In this document: one piece after another, positions 48,335 to 60,074 of the stretch
Layout of the letters: each line of letters begins with the position of its first letter
Numbering within the stretch: position 1 is the stretch's first letter
Source of the DNA: Erodium maritimum
Taxonomy: Eukaryota; Streptophyta; Magnoliopsida; Geraniales; Geraniaceae
Direction: 5' to 3'
DNA: 64,000 nt
NCBI GenBank assembly: GCA_963921825.1
Contig: OY997588.1
Span: 138,291,203-138,355,202 of the forward strand
The notes under the pieces: model-generated
Database searches by the model: none
What the model saw: only the letters and a program-made list of their open reading frames with translations
Told to the model about the DNA's origin: nothing
Program-made: the position numbers and the translations under genes

Positions 48335-49327
48335 TGTCATGGACCGAAAGTTGACCCGGTCATAGGCATGTGCGAGGCATGTGTGGGCAACGATGAAGAC
48401 ACGAGGCAAGAGATGGATGCGACATGCGCTTGGCATGGTCGAGGCTCGTGAAAGGTGCTTCTTGGCATGGTCAAGATGGGCGCATGCCATCATGACGTGG
48501 ACGAGAGACATGAAATGAAGGATAAAGTGATACTTGGGCGTTGGGACAAGGAAGAGATGATCAAACACCGCCCATCTTTTCATTTAACCAAAACAAAATC
48601 TCCTTAGAGCACCCACAGTCATCTCGCCGGCAGCTGGTGAGATGGCGCTGGCGAGATGACTAAAAAACTATTTTTTTTGGCTTATAGCCAGTACTCCCAG
48701 CCAGCACCCCACAGTGGTAAAGCCTTTTTGCTGGCTATAACAGCCCTTTTTACTCACAGTTTTGCTCCCCGCCAGCGATAAGTGCCGACCATAAGCTCCC
48801 AGCCAGCACTCCTCGCCAGCGAGCTCCTCGCCTCCTCCTCGCCGGCGTTTTCTTCTCGCCAGCGGCATCTCACCAACGACTGTGGATGCTCTTAGAATTT
48901 AAATCTGAATTCAAATTCAAACCTTTTTTGAATTTCGAATACTTTCTTTCAGATACCAATAGGGCTAATTATAGCACCTTGGAGTAGCATGTATAGATGA
49001 TAGAATCATCATTTGTATTTATTCTTGCCAAAAAAACTTCTCTCTGAGTGTCATCTATCTTCTTCATTTCTTGTTCGTACCGTACTCTTGTTTTAATTCG
49101 TTTCTACAGATGGTTAGGCTGATCACGAAGACTTGTAAAGCTTAGGAAAGAGATTTGTGCAAGATCGTAAGCCGCACAATTCGAGTCGCCCAACAATGAT
49201 TCTGGGTTCGACACCCGATTACACTTCGAGCCTTGACCCCGTGCGTGGGACGCCAAAGCTTGCGACTCCTCACTCTATGCTCCTTGCTTTATGTCCGGGT
49301 CCGGCACCCCAGTTTCAACCATGACCA
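48335..49327 (+). repeat. 3' LTR of the chromovirus, with a MITE inside
   Basis: A polypurine tract GGGGAGGGGGGA (48323-48334) precedes TGTCATGGACCG. The end is placed at CAACCATGACCA, which forms an inverted pair TGTCATGG/CCATGACCA with the start. Without the partner LTR the right end is tentative. Confidence 0.6.
48607..48891. mobile_element. Tourist-like (PIF/Harbinger) MITE
   Basis: 285 bp with terminal inverted repeats GAGCACCCACAGTC and GACTGTGGATGCTC, flanked by the 3-bp duplication TTA (48604-48606 and 48892-48894), the hallmark of PIF/Harbinger. The interior repeats CTCGCCAGC and CCAGCCAGCA motifs. It is non-coding. Confidence 0.85.
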
Positions 49328-49700
49328 GCCATGGCGCCATAATTACAAGTGTTGGGCCTACTCGGTTGCCTATACATAAAAAACATATTGGAGGGACAAA
49401 AAAGGCCTACTCGGTTGCCTTGTTTTTATGCCGACCCAGGCTAAATTATGTCCTCGAAAAAGGGAAAGTTCGCATAATCACATACTTGTCCTAATTACAT
49501 CTTATGATATTTATTTGAGAAACTTCCACAACATAAGTTGTTTCCGACACGTTCTATATAAACATTTTACGTAATTATTAATAGTAATGGAATCTTATAT
49601 CTTGATTTATGATTTAGGGTGCCAGTCTGGATAGGATTCAAAACGTTTAATAAATCTTGGACCTCTGTCTTCTACTTAAATATATCTGTACCTTTTTATT
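49328..49700. other. intergenic, upstream of BURP gene
   Basis: AT-rich. No element end is recognised; the distal promoter of the BURP gene presumably lies here. Confidence 0.4.
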
Positions 49701-49710
49701 ACTGAAACTG

Positions 49711-49720
49711 TATATAAAGG
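49711..49720 (+). promoter_or_regulatory. TATA box of the BURP gene
   Basis: TATATAAAGG lies 84-93 bases before the ATG. A transcription start about 30 bases downstream would give a CT-rich leader of some 60 bases, which contains (CT)n followed by three ACTGAA repeats. Confidence 0.7.
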
Positions 49721-49803
49721 CTATCAAGCTCAGAAACATAATTCATCCTCATCTCTTCTCTCTCTCTCTGAAACTGAAACTGAAACTGAGCAGCTCTCTC
49801 AAA

Positions 49804-52265
49804 ATGGCCTGCCATCTCCTTCACCTCCTTGTGTTTCTCTCTGTAAGCTCATCAGATCTACCACTTTACTCATCATTTATTTTTCACATTTTCTTGTTTA
49901 GAAATTTATATGTAATATTGTCTGTATTAAGTTCACTTGATAAAAAAAGGTAAGTCATATCTACCGACACATATTTCTTATAATCCAGGTCGATTTATCC
50001 TCAAACATTTCGAATGTCGGAGGAAAATATGTATAAACAAACAAATATTTCAGTTTGACTCGAAAGTCTTGATCCGTGATAAGGAAAATATTTCTTATCT
50101 TCTATTTGTTATAAAATCTGTGGTGACTGTCGATTTCTCTTTCCATTATGTAGTTAAAATAAAATAATTCGGGTCATTCCCCACAATGAAAGTGATTTGG
50201 CTGAATTAGTTACTATTTCTTAACGGGAAGCTTAATTTTCTGTATTGTATACATGAATTATTGTTTTTAAAAATTATATTTGAATATATGATTCTTATTT
50301 GGGAAGTGTCTATGTTTTAGAAATGATTATTTTCTTTATTATTTATGAGTAATTAATGGGTGCTTTAATTTTTTGGTATTGCAGCTAGGGAGTATTGTAC
50401 TCGGCCAAGGCCACTCTTCTCCTAAACATTACTGGAGATCTGTCCTGCCAAAAACATCTATGCCCAAAGCCGTTAGAGGTATACAATATACAAACCTGCA
50501 ATATTTATACAAAAATGTCTCATAATGAGCAAAAGAAATTGTTGCTTGTGTCTGTGTATAACTTTTCTTAAAATTTGAAAATCCTACAGAATGAAAATTT
50601 TATATAATTAAAAGCATTGAAAACTGAACATTGAATAGTTTTTTGTTTAATACTGATGTTGTGTTATGTTCTTGATTTTTGTATCGTAGTAGAATTTTAC
50701 ATGAACTTGCCCTACAAAACTATAACCATAATTATTAGATAAGTAACTCTGATGATCTAATGTGGTAATTTATCCAGTGGCTAGAGGACATACATAAGCT
50801 AAGTACTTGATTGAAGAGCTTGACTTACTAAGACTCTTGACTCTATATATAACCAAGCATCTGTAATGTATAGAGACTAAAGTGGATTAAGTTTTTCTAC
50901 TTAAATTTAAGCAATCAAATTTTATATTCTCTGGTGGTTTGGGTTTTTTGGTCCTGTCATGTTTTTTTTGCTGTTCTTGTTATCTGTTAGTGTTGGTCCA
51001 TTGTTGTGGACCTGTTTTTGTCTTGAGGAAGTGTTTTTTTGGTCGCATTTCCTTTTTCTTTATCTGAGAGGTAAAGATTCTTAATAAATTTCGCTTTTCA
51101 ATTTTTTATTTTTTATTTTCTCCCTAAAATCACCCAAAAAATAAACATGTAATTCTGATCAAACTTGCAGATGCACTCGGAGGTGAAAGCACAAAATGGG
51201 TTGTGACCAACACTGAACCAGAGACGAGTGCTCTTAACATTGCATACCGAGGCAGCGATGCCCAAACCCCTGGAACGGCCAGCAAGCCTTTACAGGAAGA
51301 CAAGATAGGTCATCGCGGTCGTGCTTCCAACAAGTTCGGAAAGGACACTAATGATCTCCAACTAGCTAACCCAGACAACCTAGACCTCTACTTCCTCGAA
51401 CAGGACATCAAAGAGGGAAAAACCCTGACCCTGGACTTTGCCACAGACCCCAGCACCAGATCAGCCAAGTTCTTGCCCCGTAAAGAAGCAGAGCAAATAC
51501 CCCTCTCGTCCGAGAAATTACCACAGATACTGGAGCGTTTCTCAGTGAAACCTGGGTCAGTGGAAGCTCAGACAATAGAGAACACTCTTAAGAGCCTAGA
51601 GACAAAAGGACAAACTGAATTCATAGCCACTTCACTGGAGTCCATGATTGACTACGCCACCTCGAAGATGGACGTAGAAGTGAAAAAAGGAGGAGTAGAC
51701 ATAGAGATTGAATCCTCCTCTACAGAGACTGAAATAGAAATACAATTGGGTTCGAAAAAGAACGGAGTAGAGGTCGAGGTTGAAGTACACCCTACCAAGC
51801 TAGAGGTGGAAATCGAGATCGGCGGAGCAGAGGTTTGTTTGACTCTTACCTTTATAACTCCAATGCTTATACATAATTGAAATGCTTTGCATATAATCTA
51901 CAGAGTACAATGAACTTTGTTGGTTGCAGTTGGAAATAGAGATCCCACTGAAGCATAAACTATTCACGATCACGAGCGGGACATGGAAGATAGTGACGGA
52001 CAAGAGCAAAGCGCTGGTGTGCCAGAAAAAGAAGTACCCACACGCAGTGTTCTGTTGCCATGAGATTCACAAGACAAGAGCCTACATGGTTCCGTTGAAG
52101 GGAGCCAACGGGTTACAAGTGAAAGCCCTGGCTCTGTGCGACCTTGACACCTCCCATTGGAACCCTAACCATGTCGCCTTCAAGAAGCTCAAGATTCAGC
52201 CTGGCACTCTTCCTGTCTGCCGTTTCCTTTCCCAGGACTACGTTGTCTGGTCCCGCAAGCTCTAG
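49804..52265 (+). CDS. BURP-domain protein (RD22/USP-like), four exons
   Basis: Exons 49804-49842, 50385-50478, 51171-51832 and 51930-52265 join with GT-AG introns in phases 0, 1 and 0 to give 376 residues. The ATG follows a TATA box and CT-rich leader. Residues 1-20 or so form a signal peptide (MACHLLHLLVFLSLGSIVLG). Next comes the short conserved segment YWRSVLPKTSMPKAV (about 29-43), then a variable spacer. The BURP domain starts at about 117 (LYFLEQDIKEG) and ends at the C-terminus. Its four CH positions are spaced exactly as in the family (X10, X25, X25), but only the second is CH (308-309). The others are CQ (296), CD (335) and CR (362). Residues about 212-273 are an inserted run of alternating Val/Ile and Glu. 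BURP proteins are plant-specific and are secreted to the wall or vacuole; some respond to drought or are seed-specific. The role of this one is unknown. Confidence 0.85.
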
Positions 52266-52955
52266 GATTTTAACTGTGTGCATGTTGTCTTTGCTTTCTG
52301 TTTTTAATTATGTTCATTATCTATCTGTAATCTCTCTACTTTGTCTTGAATGCACATTTAAATAAGTTATTGTAATTTGAATTTGATCCAACCATCATTT
52401 CAACCACCTTTGTTGAATAAGGGAATGATTGTTTCAACTCACGCTTATTGCTTTCGACTAAGACATCATTCCCTTTTGTTTCACATAATGCTACTCAATC
52501 CATATAACCTACAAATTATCAACTTATTCTACACTTGCTTTGCTATCATTGTCACTCCACATTTGAATGCTTAAGCAACTGAACCGTATGAACATGTGCA
52601 ACGCTCCGAACCAAACATCGAATCGCGGTCAAGAGTTGCAATTTAGCGGTTCCAGGTGGCGCGTTGTGAAGCGCGTGTTCTGTGAATCACAAAACGCTAA
52701 ATCGCGGCCAGGGTCGCGAATTGTGACTCGCGTACCGCTAATGCGGGTCGTCGGTTCACGGGTCGCCGTTCCTGTGCCAACCAATGAGCATGCGACACGT
52801 AACCAACTCGAAGAAAAAAATTCCGACCGTTGGCAACGGTCGGTAACAATAACTTTTTTAATACAAAATACTCACAAATTCCATCTATAAATACACCCCC
52901 TCATTCTCAAATACCACCAAAAATATTCTCTCAACTTTCTCTCCTAAATTTCGAT
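52266..52955. other. 3' region of BURP gene and spacer
   Basis: AT-rich to about 52400, with AATAAG near 52363 as a possible polyadenylation signal. 52590-52850 is GC-rich (many TCGCGG/CGCGAA strings) and probably the 5' flank of the PIF/Harbinger sequence that follows. Confidence 0.4.
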
Positions 52956-53106
52956 ACAAAATGTCTGACGATGAGGGTCCATCGTATGAGGAGTTGACAG
53001 CCCAAATGCGTTTAGTGGAAGAACGACTCCGACGAAGGGTTGAGATAGAGCAATTCCAAGGATCAACGCACTGAGGTAGAGGATCGAACGTGGGGAACCT
53101 ACCTAT

Positions 53107-53428
53107 TGTTATGTGTCTTGTGGGTCACGGTTCAGATTTGGGCCTGACCATTTACATTTCAGTATTGTTATTAGTTTAATTGGGCTTGTTATCCGGCCCA
53201 ACCCAAGGCCTTATCCTGTTTTACTTATCTTTGTCTTGTATTGCTTTAAATGCACCCTCTGGAAATGAAGAATGCATGTCGAGCATCGTACTGAAATTGT
53301 CTGTTACCTTCTCCCCTTTCTCTCTCTCTATCCTCTCTTCTCTCCCTTCTCTCCCTCTCCCTATCTGTTCAACCCTAATTCTTGGATCAGCCGCCCCCAA
53401 TTTTATCAATCACAACAAGCTCACAACA
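53107..53428 (+). repeat. gypsy 5' LTR
   Basis: 322 bp from TGTTATGTGTCTTG to CTCACAACA. It is followed directly by TTGGTATCAG, which matches the tRNA-iMet primer site over only about nine bases. Confidence 0.9.
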
Positions 53429-53456
53429 TTGGTATCAGCCTGCACTAAAATCCACG

Positions 53457-56400
53457 ATGCCTAATTCTATTGCTTCAAAGGAAGACCTGGCAGGCATAAA
53501 TGCTGAGGTTCTACTCATCAAGGATAATGTAGCTGACCTCCAAACCTCCATGGGTAATGTTACCAAGCTTCTCCAAGCTCTGATTGACAAAATCCCAGAT
53601 TCTCCTATGGGGAACTACACATCTGTTCCACCATCCCCAGCTTCAGCTTCTGGGGTCGTTCCGAGCACACCACCGCAACAAGCTTCAATCTTGGGAGCTC
53701 CACCTGAGAGAAACCCTGAGCCTCAACCAATGCAACGCCCTGAACCATCAGGCTAACGCGACACTAGAGCTCGCACACCCCCTCGCTTCGACGGGTCTGA
53801 TTTCTCAGGTTGGGAGTTGAAATTTCTGCAGCACTGCCTGGTGGAGCATATTCCGAGTCCGAGATGGTGAGCGAAGCGATGATGGGATTTGAGGACGCCG
53901 CTCTCCGACATCATCTTCATTACACGAAGCAGCTACAAGCTCGAGGGTTCTCGGAGCCACCTTGGCAGGATTACCTCGAGGCATTACGGCAGAGGTTTAC
54001 AGATGGTGATTACACCGACTACATGTCGTATTTGGCTCATCTCAAGCAAGATAGCACAGTAGAGGCCTATTTCCAGTCCTTCCAGAGTATCATTACCCAA
54101 CTTAATCTGTCTGAGAAGGATGGGTTAGCAATGTTTCTCAGCAATCTTCGCCCATATATCGAAGACAGTGTTCGCCTCCATTTTCCCAAGGATATCACTC
54201 AAGCCTTGATCATGGCTAAGAGAATAGAAAAGAAAGGGAGCACATTTTCAAGGTCGTACTCGGGGCCTTCACATTCCTTGAGGTCTCCTACAACAAATTC
54301 GTTTCGTCCAGCACCAGGGCCACCTCCATTCAGGTCCCAAGTGCAACAGTCGCCCAGACCTATCCCTCTGGCCGCAAAACCATAGGGTCCACCTACGGCG
54401 ACTCAGAGGCAATTACGCGACGAGCGCTACCACAAAGGGTTATGCGTCTGGTGTGGAGAAAAATTCTCCAGAGAACATAGGTGTACCAAGTCCCAACTAT
54501 TTCAACTTTTGGTAGAAGGAGATATAGTTTCGCAATCAGACGGAGAGGTATTCGTCGATTGCCTAGCTTCATTGGATCCAATTTCTGTGGAGGAACAGAT
54601 GCAATCTCATGGAGACCCTATAAATTCTTTACATGCTCTTTGTGGCCTTGCTGGGTACAAAACCATAACTATCAAATGATCAATCGCCGGCCAACCGGTT
54701 ACAATACTTGTTGATTCAGGCAGTACACACAATTTTGTGAGTGTTGGCCTGGTAAAGAGGCTTGGTTGTGCGACCCCACCAACGCCCAACGTCAAGGTCT
54801 CTGTTGCGAATGGTGATAAACTGCTCACAGGATTCTGTTGTGATGCACTTCCTTGGGTTATGCAGAACTTGGCTTTCTATGCAGAATTTTTGGTCCTCTC
54901 AGTCCAAGGGTGCGATGTCATCTTAGGCATACAATGGCTTGTTACCTTAGGTCAAATTTTATGGGACTTTGGCCAACTCACTATGGACTTCAGACTCCAT
55001 GATAAATGGGTACGTCTCCTGGGAATTCCTCCGGGCGAGGTAACTTGGGCTTCAAGGAAGCAATGCAATAAACTTTTTTCGCAGGATATGGGTTTATCTG
55101 TATTTGCTTGTTCTAGAATGGAGGTATCTTCTTCCAATCCACCCTACACGGCTTTGAATATCTCTTCAAGCCATCCTTCCATTGATGCTCTATTATCGCA
55201 ATTCCAGGATTTGTTCGCGGAGCCAAGAGGGTTACCACCACACAGAACACATGATCATGCCATTCATCTGTTGCCCGAAGCTCATGCTGTGAAAATAAGA
55301 CCCTATAGGTACCCATCCTTATAGAAAACTGAAATGGAGCGCCTTATATCAAAAATGCTTGACTCGGGAATAATTCGTCCTAGCACAAGTGAGTTCTCTT
55401 TTCCTGTTATCCTTGTTAAGAAGAAGGACGATTCTTGGCGGTTATGCATTGATTACAGGAAGCTTAACGTCATGACAATTAAATCCAAATTCCCAATTCC
55501 TTTGGTAGAGGAACTCCTAGACGAATTGCACGGAGCTGCATTTTTCACGAAACTGGATTTACAAGCAGGCTACCACCAAATTCTGATGAAAGCATATGAT
55601 ATTCCAAAGACGACCTTCTCGACACACTCGGGCCACTACGAGTTCCTCGTGATGCCATTCGGGCTCACCAATACCTCGTCGACGTTTCAATCTTTGATGA
55701 ACGATATATTTCGTCCCCATCTCCGAAACTGTGTGTTGGCATTCTTTGACGATGTGCTGATTTATTCTCGATCCTTGGCAGATCACTACACCCACCTCCA
55801 ACTTGTATTTGAGATATTGAGAGCTGAGCAACTCTTCCTCAAAGGGTCGAAATGTGTTTTTGCAGCTCTTGAGATAGAGTACTTTGGGCACATAATTTCA
55901 ACTAATGGGGTTGCAATGGATCAACGAAAGGTTGAGGCTGTCCTAGATTGGCCAATCCCAACGATGATCAAGCGTCTGCGCGGGTTCTTGGGACTCACAG
56001 GGTACTACCGCCGCTTCATTCGACACTACGGCACCATTGCTAAACCTTTAACCGAGCTGCTCAAGAAAGATGTGTTTTGCTGGACGCCTGAAGCTACAAT
56101 GGCATTCGAAGCTCTGAAATTAGCAACTACATTTGCCTCGGTTCTAGCATTGCCTGATTTTAAGGTCACATTTATCCTCGAAATTGATGCGTCGAGCTCA
56201 GGCATTGGTGCGGTCCTTACTCAGATGGGCAAGCCTGTCGCTTTTTTCAGCAAAGCACTCGGCCTTCGTCAAAGATCTCTCTCTGTGTACGAGAAAGAAA
56301 TGCTTGTTGTCCTCTTGGCAACGAAGCATTGGTCTGCTTATTTAATGGGGAGACATTTTATCATTAAAATCGATCATCAAAGCTTACGTTTTCTTCTTCA

Positions 56401-57961
56401 ACAACGGACCTCGACTTCGGCTCAGCTTCAGTGGGTTATAAAAAATGATGGGTTACGACTTTGAAATACAGTTTCGCAAGGGCATCAACAATACTATAGC
56501 AGATGCATTATCTCGCAAGTTCGGTTCAGACTCTCCTTCTTCTGATTGCGAGGTAGATGTCTCTGTTTTGGCTGTAACCTCACTCTCTTCTGATCTATTG
56601 GCAAGGATACAAAATACATGGCTTGAGGATGGAAAAATTCAGTCCTTAGTTCAACAATTCCAACAAGGGACTCCTCCTCCAGGCCAATTATTCATGGGCT
56701 AATGGACAGCTCCTTCGAAAAGGCAAATTGGTTGTGGGACGCGATCCGAATTGATCTCTCATTTTCATGGCAGTGCTATAGGAGGGCACTCAGGAATTCA
56801 GGCTACCTTGAAACGCATTGCTTCCCATTTCTATTGGAAAAAAAAATGAAGAAGGATGTAGCCTCAGCAATATCACTATGCCAAGTTTGTCAAACAAGCA
56901 AGTCGGACCTTGCGGCTTCTCCGGGACTGTTACAACCACTGGGAATTCCTCACAGAGCATGGCATGAAACTTCAATGGATTTTATCGAGGGGCTTCCAAA
57001 ATCAAAAAGGGTTTGAAGTGATTTTAGTTGTTGTTGATCGTCTCTCGAAATCAGCACACTTTATTCCATTGAAGCACCCATTCACTACTCTAATAGTAGC
57101 TCAGCATTCCTAGATTCTATCTTCAAACCTTCTGGAAGAAATTGTGCCGTCTGCAACATATTTCTCAGAACTTGTCTTCAGCATACCATCCACAAACGAA
57201 TGGGCAAACAGAGGTGGTGAATCGTTGTTTGGAGACGTATCTTCGCTGCATGTGTTCTGATAGTCCTCGTGATTGGGCTAAATGGCTCCCTTTGGCCGAG
57301 TATTGGTATAACTCCACATTCCACTCAGCTATACAAACCTCTCCCTATGAAGCCCTCTATGGTCAGCCTCTTCCTACTTATATTCCTTACATCAATTGGT
57401 GCAACTCAATTGGATCTGGCTGACCATAGTCTCTCGGCCCGTGAGGATGCTACTCGCCTCCTACGCTTTCACTTACAGTGCTCCAAGGATCGAATGAAGA
57501 CTTATGTTGATCGCAAGATAACAGACCGAGAATTCAATGTGAGGGACTGGGTTTATGTCAAACTCCAGCCATATCACCAGAGCTCAGTGGCAAAACGCTC
57601 ATCTCAGAAACTTAGTCCCAAGTTTTTTGGCCCATTCAAGGTGTTGAAGAAGGTCAGCATGATTTCTTACACTCTTGATCTGCCCGAGGATTCACGGGTT
57701 CATCCGACGTTCCACGTCTCTCAATTGAAGAAGCAAGTCGGAAATGTGGTGGCTCAGACAAACCTGCCACCAATTTCCACAGATGGTCTGATCGCGAAGC
57801 AACCGTCTCTGGTTCTGGATCGTCGAATGGTGCAGAGAGGAAACAGGGCAACCACTCAACTCCTCGTGCAATGGTCTGATTCTGGTCCGAATGAGGCGAC
57901 TTGGGAATACCTTTTCGAGTTGCAAACTCGTTTCCCAGATTTTGACTTCATGAGGACATGA
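53457..57961 (+). pseudogene. gypsy gag-pol with stops and an integrase deletion
   Basis: Gag starts at 53457 and has a stop at 53754-53756. The gag core (LRQRFTDGDYTDYMSYLAHL, STVEAYFQSF) is at 53970-54090. A zinc-finger CVWCGEKFSREHRC lies at about 54440-54485. Protease LVDSGSTHNF is at 54708-54737. Reverse transcriptase 55334-56464 keeps DSWRLCIDYRKLN, FFTKLDLQAGYHQI and FFDDVLIYS; a TAG at 55322-55324 precedes it. RNase H keeps ILEIDASSSGIGAVLTQ. Integrase has the zinc domain, then FIEGLPKS and [18 protein letters not shown]. Codons are missing near 57110-57140, which removes the second catalytic aspartate region before SSAYHPQTNGQTEVVN. A chromodomain-like end (LLVQWSDSGPNEATWE) closes the frame at 57961. 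Confidence 0.88.
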
Positions 57962-57981
57962 AGTTCTGAAGGAGAGGGCAT

Positions 57982-58184
57982 TGTTATGTGTCTTGTGGGT
58001 CACGGTTCAGATTCGGGCCTGACCATTTACATTTCAGTATTGTTATTAGTTTAATTGGGCTTGTTATCCGGCCCAGCCCAAGGCCTTATCATGTTTTACT
58101 TATCCTTGTCTTGTATTGCTTTAAATGCACCCTCTGGAAATGAAGAATGCATGTCGAGCATTGTATTGAAATTTTCTGTTACCT

Positions 58185-58230
<46 letters not shown>

Positions 58231-58329
58231 ATCCTCTCTTCTCTCCCTTCTCTCTCTCTCCCTAGCTGTTCAACCCTAATTCTTGGATCAGCCGCCCCCA
58301 ATCTTATCAATCACAACAAGCTCACAACA
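57982..58329 (+). repeat. gypsy 3' LTR
   Basis: 348 bp, partner of 53107-53428. It is longer because of a (CT)n run of about 40 bases at 58188-58228, absent from the 5' LTR. Confidence 0.9.
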
Positions 58330-58878
58330 GAACCTACATGACGACAGATTCACAAAAGTCGTCTCGAAGCCCATGACCGCCTAATGAAGGATTATTTTTC
58401 CGATCAGCCCACGTATGGGCCCGATATGTTTAGGCGTCGATTCCGTATGTGCCAACCACTTTTTCAACAGGTAATGGACAAAGTAGTGGAGCATGACGAT
58501 TACTTCGTTAAGAAGAGGGACGCTTGGGGTTACCAACGCACCAAAAATGCACTTGCGTATGGGTGCTCGGCCGATTCGTTGGACAAATCCCTACGAATTG
58601 GGGTAAGTACTGTACTATAATGTGTACGCCACTTTTGCAAGGTCGTTGTTGAGGTCTTCAGGGCTGAGTAAGAGCGTACACCAACAGTAGGGGACTTGAC
58701 CCGATTACTCAAATCGGGGTATAACCGAGGATTCCCCTACATGGTTGGGAGTCTTGACTGCATGCATTGGGAGTGAAAGAATTGATCAACCGCATCGTAA
58801 GGAGCCCATGGCCGGGGATATCACCACGGGGATTCCACCGTTATGCTGGAAGTTGTAACGTCCCGTGATTTATATATT

Positions 58879-60074
58879 GGGGAAAGGCCGTATCCGAACT
58901 ATGGTTCACCTTTGTTTCCATCGTCCACACTACGACTGACCTTCGTTCTCCATTCCAACCTGCGAACTATTCGCGATTCTTCAAAACTATCAAAATCTGT
59001 TATTTTGGATGACACCGTTAGTTTTGCTTGGAAAAAGACGAATTTGCCCTCAAACTTGAAATAGATTTGTTTTAAATCAAATTAATAAATATATTTTTTA
59101 ATTTATCTATAAATAAACTTTTTAAATTTATTTATAATCTGATATTAACAAATCTGATTTTTAAATATATTTTTATATATAATAATTATATTTTAATTAT
59201 AAAAAAATATTTTTTTTAACCAAAATTGAATTTTGTTTGACATTTTCTTCTTCTTCCCCAAATCTCCAACTAATGAACACAGACCCAAATCTTCTTCTTT
59301 TTTATTTTTTTTTATTTATCATTTTGATACTCTTTTTTTCAAACCCAAATATGGACACAAATAGAGTACGATGATGATTCTATGTTCATCATCTCAAATC
59401 TGCAGAACCGAAGCTCCATCGGAGACGAAGAGCATCGGTGAGTTCGAGATTATGTACTCTGCAGAGCCAAATCCAAGAAGACGAACTCTGAAACCACATC
59501 CAATAAAATCCCCAAATCTCCTTATTTGGTTCACGCCCACGGAGGGATGAACTTCTCAGATCTGCAATTCGTGTGGGGCTTTTTTTAAGCATGTTTTTTT
59601 TTCATGAAAAGAAAGGGAGGAGTTTTTTTAAATCTAGCCCGAGCTTCACCATGGATGCTCACCATGGATGAGTGTGGAAGAAGAAGATGATGGGTATGGG
59701 AAGAAGGTCATGAGAGATGAGCATGAGAGATGGGTATGGCGTGATGTTGATGGTTGATAGTTTTGAAGAATAGCGAATAGTTCGCAGATGGGAATTGAGA
59801 TCAAAGGTAAGTCGCAGTTAGGATGGTGGAATCAAAGGTGAAACATAGTTGGGATGTGACTTTTCCCCTAAGGGCAATCTGGCCATTTACGAAAAAATGG
59901 AAAGGCACGTGACTGTCACACGCTGAAAATACTGACGGTGCCGTCAAAACAGACGGTTTCCGTTAGTTTCTGAGAATCGCGAAAAGTTCACCGATGGGAA
60001 TGGGGAACGAAGGTCAGTCACAGTGTGGACGATGGAAACAAAGGTGAACCATAGTTGGGAAGCGGCCTTTCCCC
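58879..60074. mobile_element. non-autonomous Mutator-like element
   Basis: 1196 bp with long inverted termini (about 105 bp) beginning GGGGAAAGGCCG and a perfect 9-bp duplication TTATATATT (58870-58878 and 60075-60083), the size typical of Mutator-like elements. At the right side the terminal repeat occurs twice: an inner copy at about 59755-59870 and the true end at about 59970-60074. No transposase is encoded. It interrupts the PIF/Harbinger frame, which reads correctly if one copy of the 9 bp is kept. Confidence 0.92.

Larger units (their letters stand above)
37761..49327 (+). mobile_element. decayed chromovirus (Ty3/gypsy), 5' truncated, interrupted by a copia element
   Basis: Gag C-terminus and protease start lie at 37761-38136. 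The frame continues exactly past the copia insertion and its TGAGG duplication at 46606. Integrase and a chromodomain follow, then a polypurine tract and a 3' LTR. The reverse transcriptase and most of RNase H are missing between about 47110 and 47215, an internal deletion. The 5' LTR is not in the window or is too diverged for me to see. Confidence 0.75.
53106..58329 (+). mobile_element. Ty3/gypsy chromovirus, full-length but defective
   Basis: Two short LTRs, a weak primer site, gag-pol with several stops, and a polypurine tract GAAGGAGAGGGCA. It lies inside the PIF/Harbinger pseudogene. The string GAACCTAC occurs just outside both ends (53095-53102 and 58330-58337). It includes the target duplication, but four extra bases between it and the left LTR blur the exact border. 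By hand the LTRs differ at about ten substitutions plus a CT-repeat expansion, so this is the oldest of the three datable LTR elements here. Confidence 0.9.
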
